From an uncultured Alphaproteobacteria bacterium (GTDB taxonomy: Bacteria; Pseudomonadota; Alphaproteobacteria; Micropepsales; Micropepsaceae): DNA of 6,994 nt. Under the pieces are notes generated by a model. It did no database searches. It saw only the letters and a list, made by a program, of their open reading frames with translations, and was not told the origin of the DNA. The stretch spans positions 1 to 6,994 of the forward strand of contig CAIXUE010000123.1 of assembly GCA_903922545.1 (NCBI GenBank), in the 5' to 3' direction. Each line of letters starts with the position of its first letter. Positions within the stretch are counted from its first letter, which is position 1. Below are positions 6,811-6,994 of this stretch, in pieces. Position numbers and translations under genes: made by a program.

Positions 6811-6833
6811 CCCTCTCCCCTTGTGGGAGAGGG
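6811..6833. terminator. Hairpin 13 bases after the priA stop, possible terminator
   Basis: CCCTCTCCC (6811-6819) pairs perfectly with GGGAGAGGG (6825-6833) around the 5-base loop CTTGT, a strong 9-bp GC-rich stem. It is the first structure downstream of priA. No T-run follows on the plus strand; the sequence continues GCGGAAAATC. It is therefore not a classical intrinsic terminator, but it could slow polymerase or protect the mRNA 3' end. It also forms the left arm of the composite repeat. Confidence 0.35.
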
Positions 6834-6836
6834 CGG

Positions 6837-6884
6837 AAAATCTTGCGCTTAGCGAAGCGTGAGCAAGCTAAGCGCTTAGATTTT
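6837..6884. repeat. Second hairpin of the composite repeat
   Basis: GCGCTTAGC (6845-6853) and GCTAAGCGC (6867-6875) are exact inverted copies with a 13-base loop. Outside a small internal bulge, AAAATC (6837-6842) pairs with GATTTT (6879-6884), so the full stem has about 15 pairs. Confidence 0.6.
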
Positions 6885-6887
6885 GCG

Positions 6888-6917
6888 GGTGAGGGGTTGG
6901 CCCACGCACCCCTCACC
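6888..6917. repeat. Third hairpin of the composite repeat
   Basis: GGTGAGGGGT (6888-6897) pairs exactly with ACCCCTCACC (6908-6917) around a 10-base loop. It is the central GC-rich stem of the array. Confidence 0.65.
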
Positions 6918-6918
6918 T

Positions 6919-6971
6919 GAAAAATCATTGGGTTGGACGTCGCTATCGCTCCGCCAACCCAGTGATTTTTC
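6919..6971. repeat. Fourth and longest hairpin, 18-bp stem
   Basis: GAAAAATCATTGGGTTGG (6919-6936) pairs over all 18 positions with 6954-6971. The only non-Watson-Crick position is a T/G wobble (6928 with 6962), leaving a 17-base loop. On the plus strand the stem ends in five T's (6966-6970), and because of the symmetry the minus strand does too. It could therefore act as a bidirectional terminator for priA and a gene arriving from the right. Confidence 0.6.
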
Positions 6972-6994
6972 TTCCTCTCCCACAAGGGGAGAGG

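Larger units (their letters stand above)
6811..6994. repeat. Composite intergenic repeat made of consecutive hairpins, flanked by 21-bp inverted ends
   Basis: Almost every base after priA belongs to an inverted repeat. The two ends, 6812-6832 and 6974-6994, are exact 21-bp inverted copies of each other, and each is itself nearly palindromic (CCTCTCCC...GGGAGAGG). Between them are three more hairpins (6837-6884, 6888-6917, 6919-6971). No convincing gene is present. CCTCTCCC/GGGAGAGG and GGTGAGGGG blocks are typical, as I recall, of dispersed non-coding repeats in GC-rich proteobacteria. The window stops exactly at the outer arm, so the true boundary may be farther right. Confidence 0.75.

Noticed and set aside
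6785..6985. 66-codon minus-strand frame over the right-hand repeat
   Set aside because: It consists of translated hairpin DNA and overlaps the end of priA; it has no family resemblance.

Overview
The window looks like an alphaproteobacterial chromosome segment. The core genes are GC-rich, and a PriA helicase, a small transaldolase (Tal/FSA family) and a XerC-like recombinase sit side by side, an arrangement I recall from many Alphaproteobacteria. I cannot name a genus; a Micropepsaceae- or Caulobacterales-like organism is only a guess.

Layout from left to right. Positions 1-382 hold the N-terminal 127 codons of a tyrosine-type phage/island integrase on the minus strand, running off the left edge. 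Just upstream of its start codon lies a perfect 26-bp palindrome (388-413), followed by a short inverted repeat (411-434). Next comes the 5' half of a tRNA-Thr gene with anticodon CGU (minus strand, 5' end at 514). Its sequence stops matching a normal tRNA immediately after the anticodon loop. This reads as the right-hand junction of an integrated mobile element, or its remnant, that entered a tRNA-Thr gene at the anticodon loop. By eye the stretch is lower in GC than the rest of the window.

From 555 to 4520 three minus-strand genes are packed as a probable operon, transcribed tal, then xerC, then a TPR/SPINDLY-type O-linked GlcNAc transferase homologue (GT41). The xerC stop and the GT41 GTG start overlap by four bases, which suggests translational coupling. 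The tal and xerC genes are separated by 1-10 bases. priA (4576-6798) is divergent from tal across a gap of about 55 bp.

The right end (6799-6994) is non-coding. It is almost entirely made of consecutive hairpins, bounded by two 21-bp sequences that are exact inverted copies of each other: a composite intergenic repeat, probably a dispersed family.

Functionally, priA (replication restart) and xerC (chromosome dimer resolution) are housekeeping DNA-maintenance genes and tal is a pentose-phosphate enzyme. The GT41 enzyme is the accessory member of the operon, with an unknown protein substrate. The most notable hidden content is the integrase/tRNA junction and the regulatory-looking palindrome on the left.
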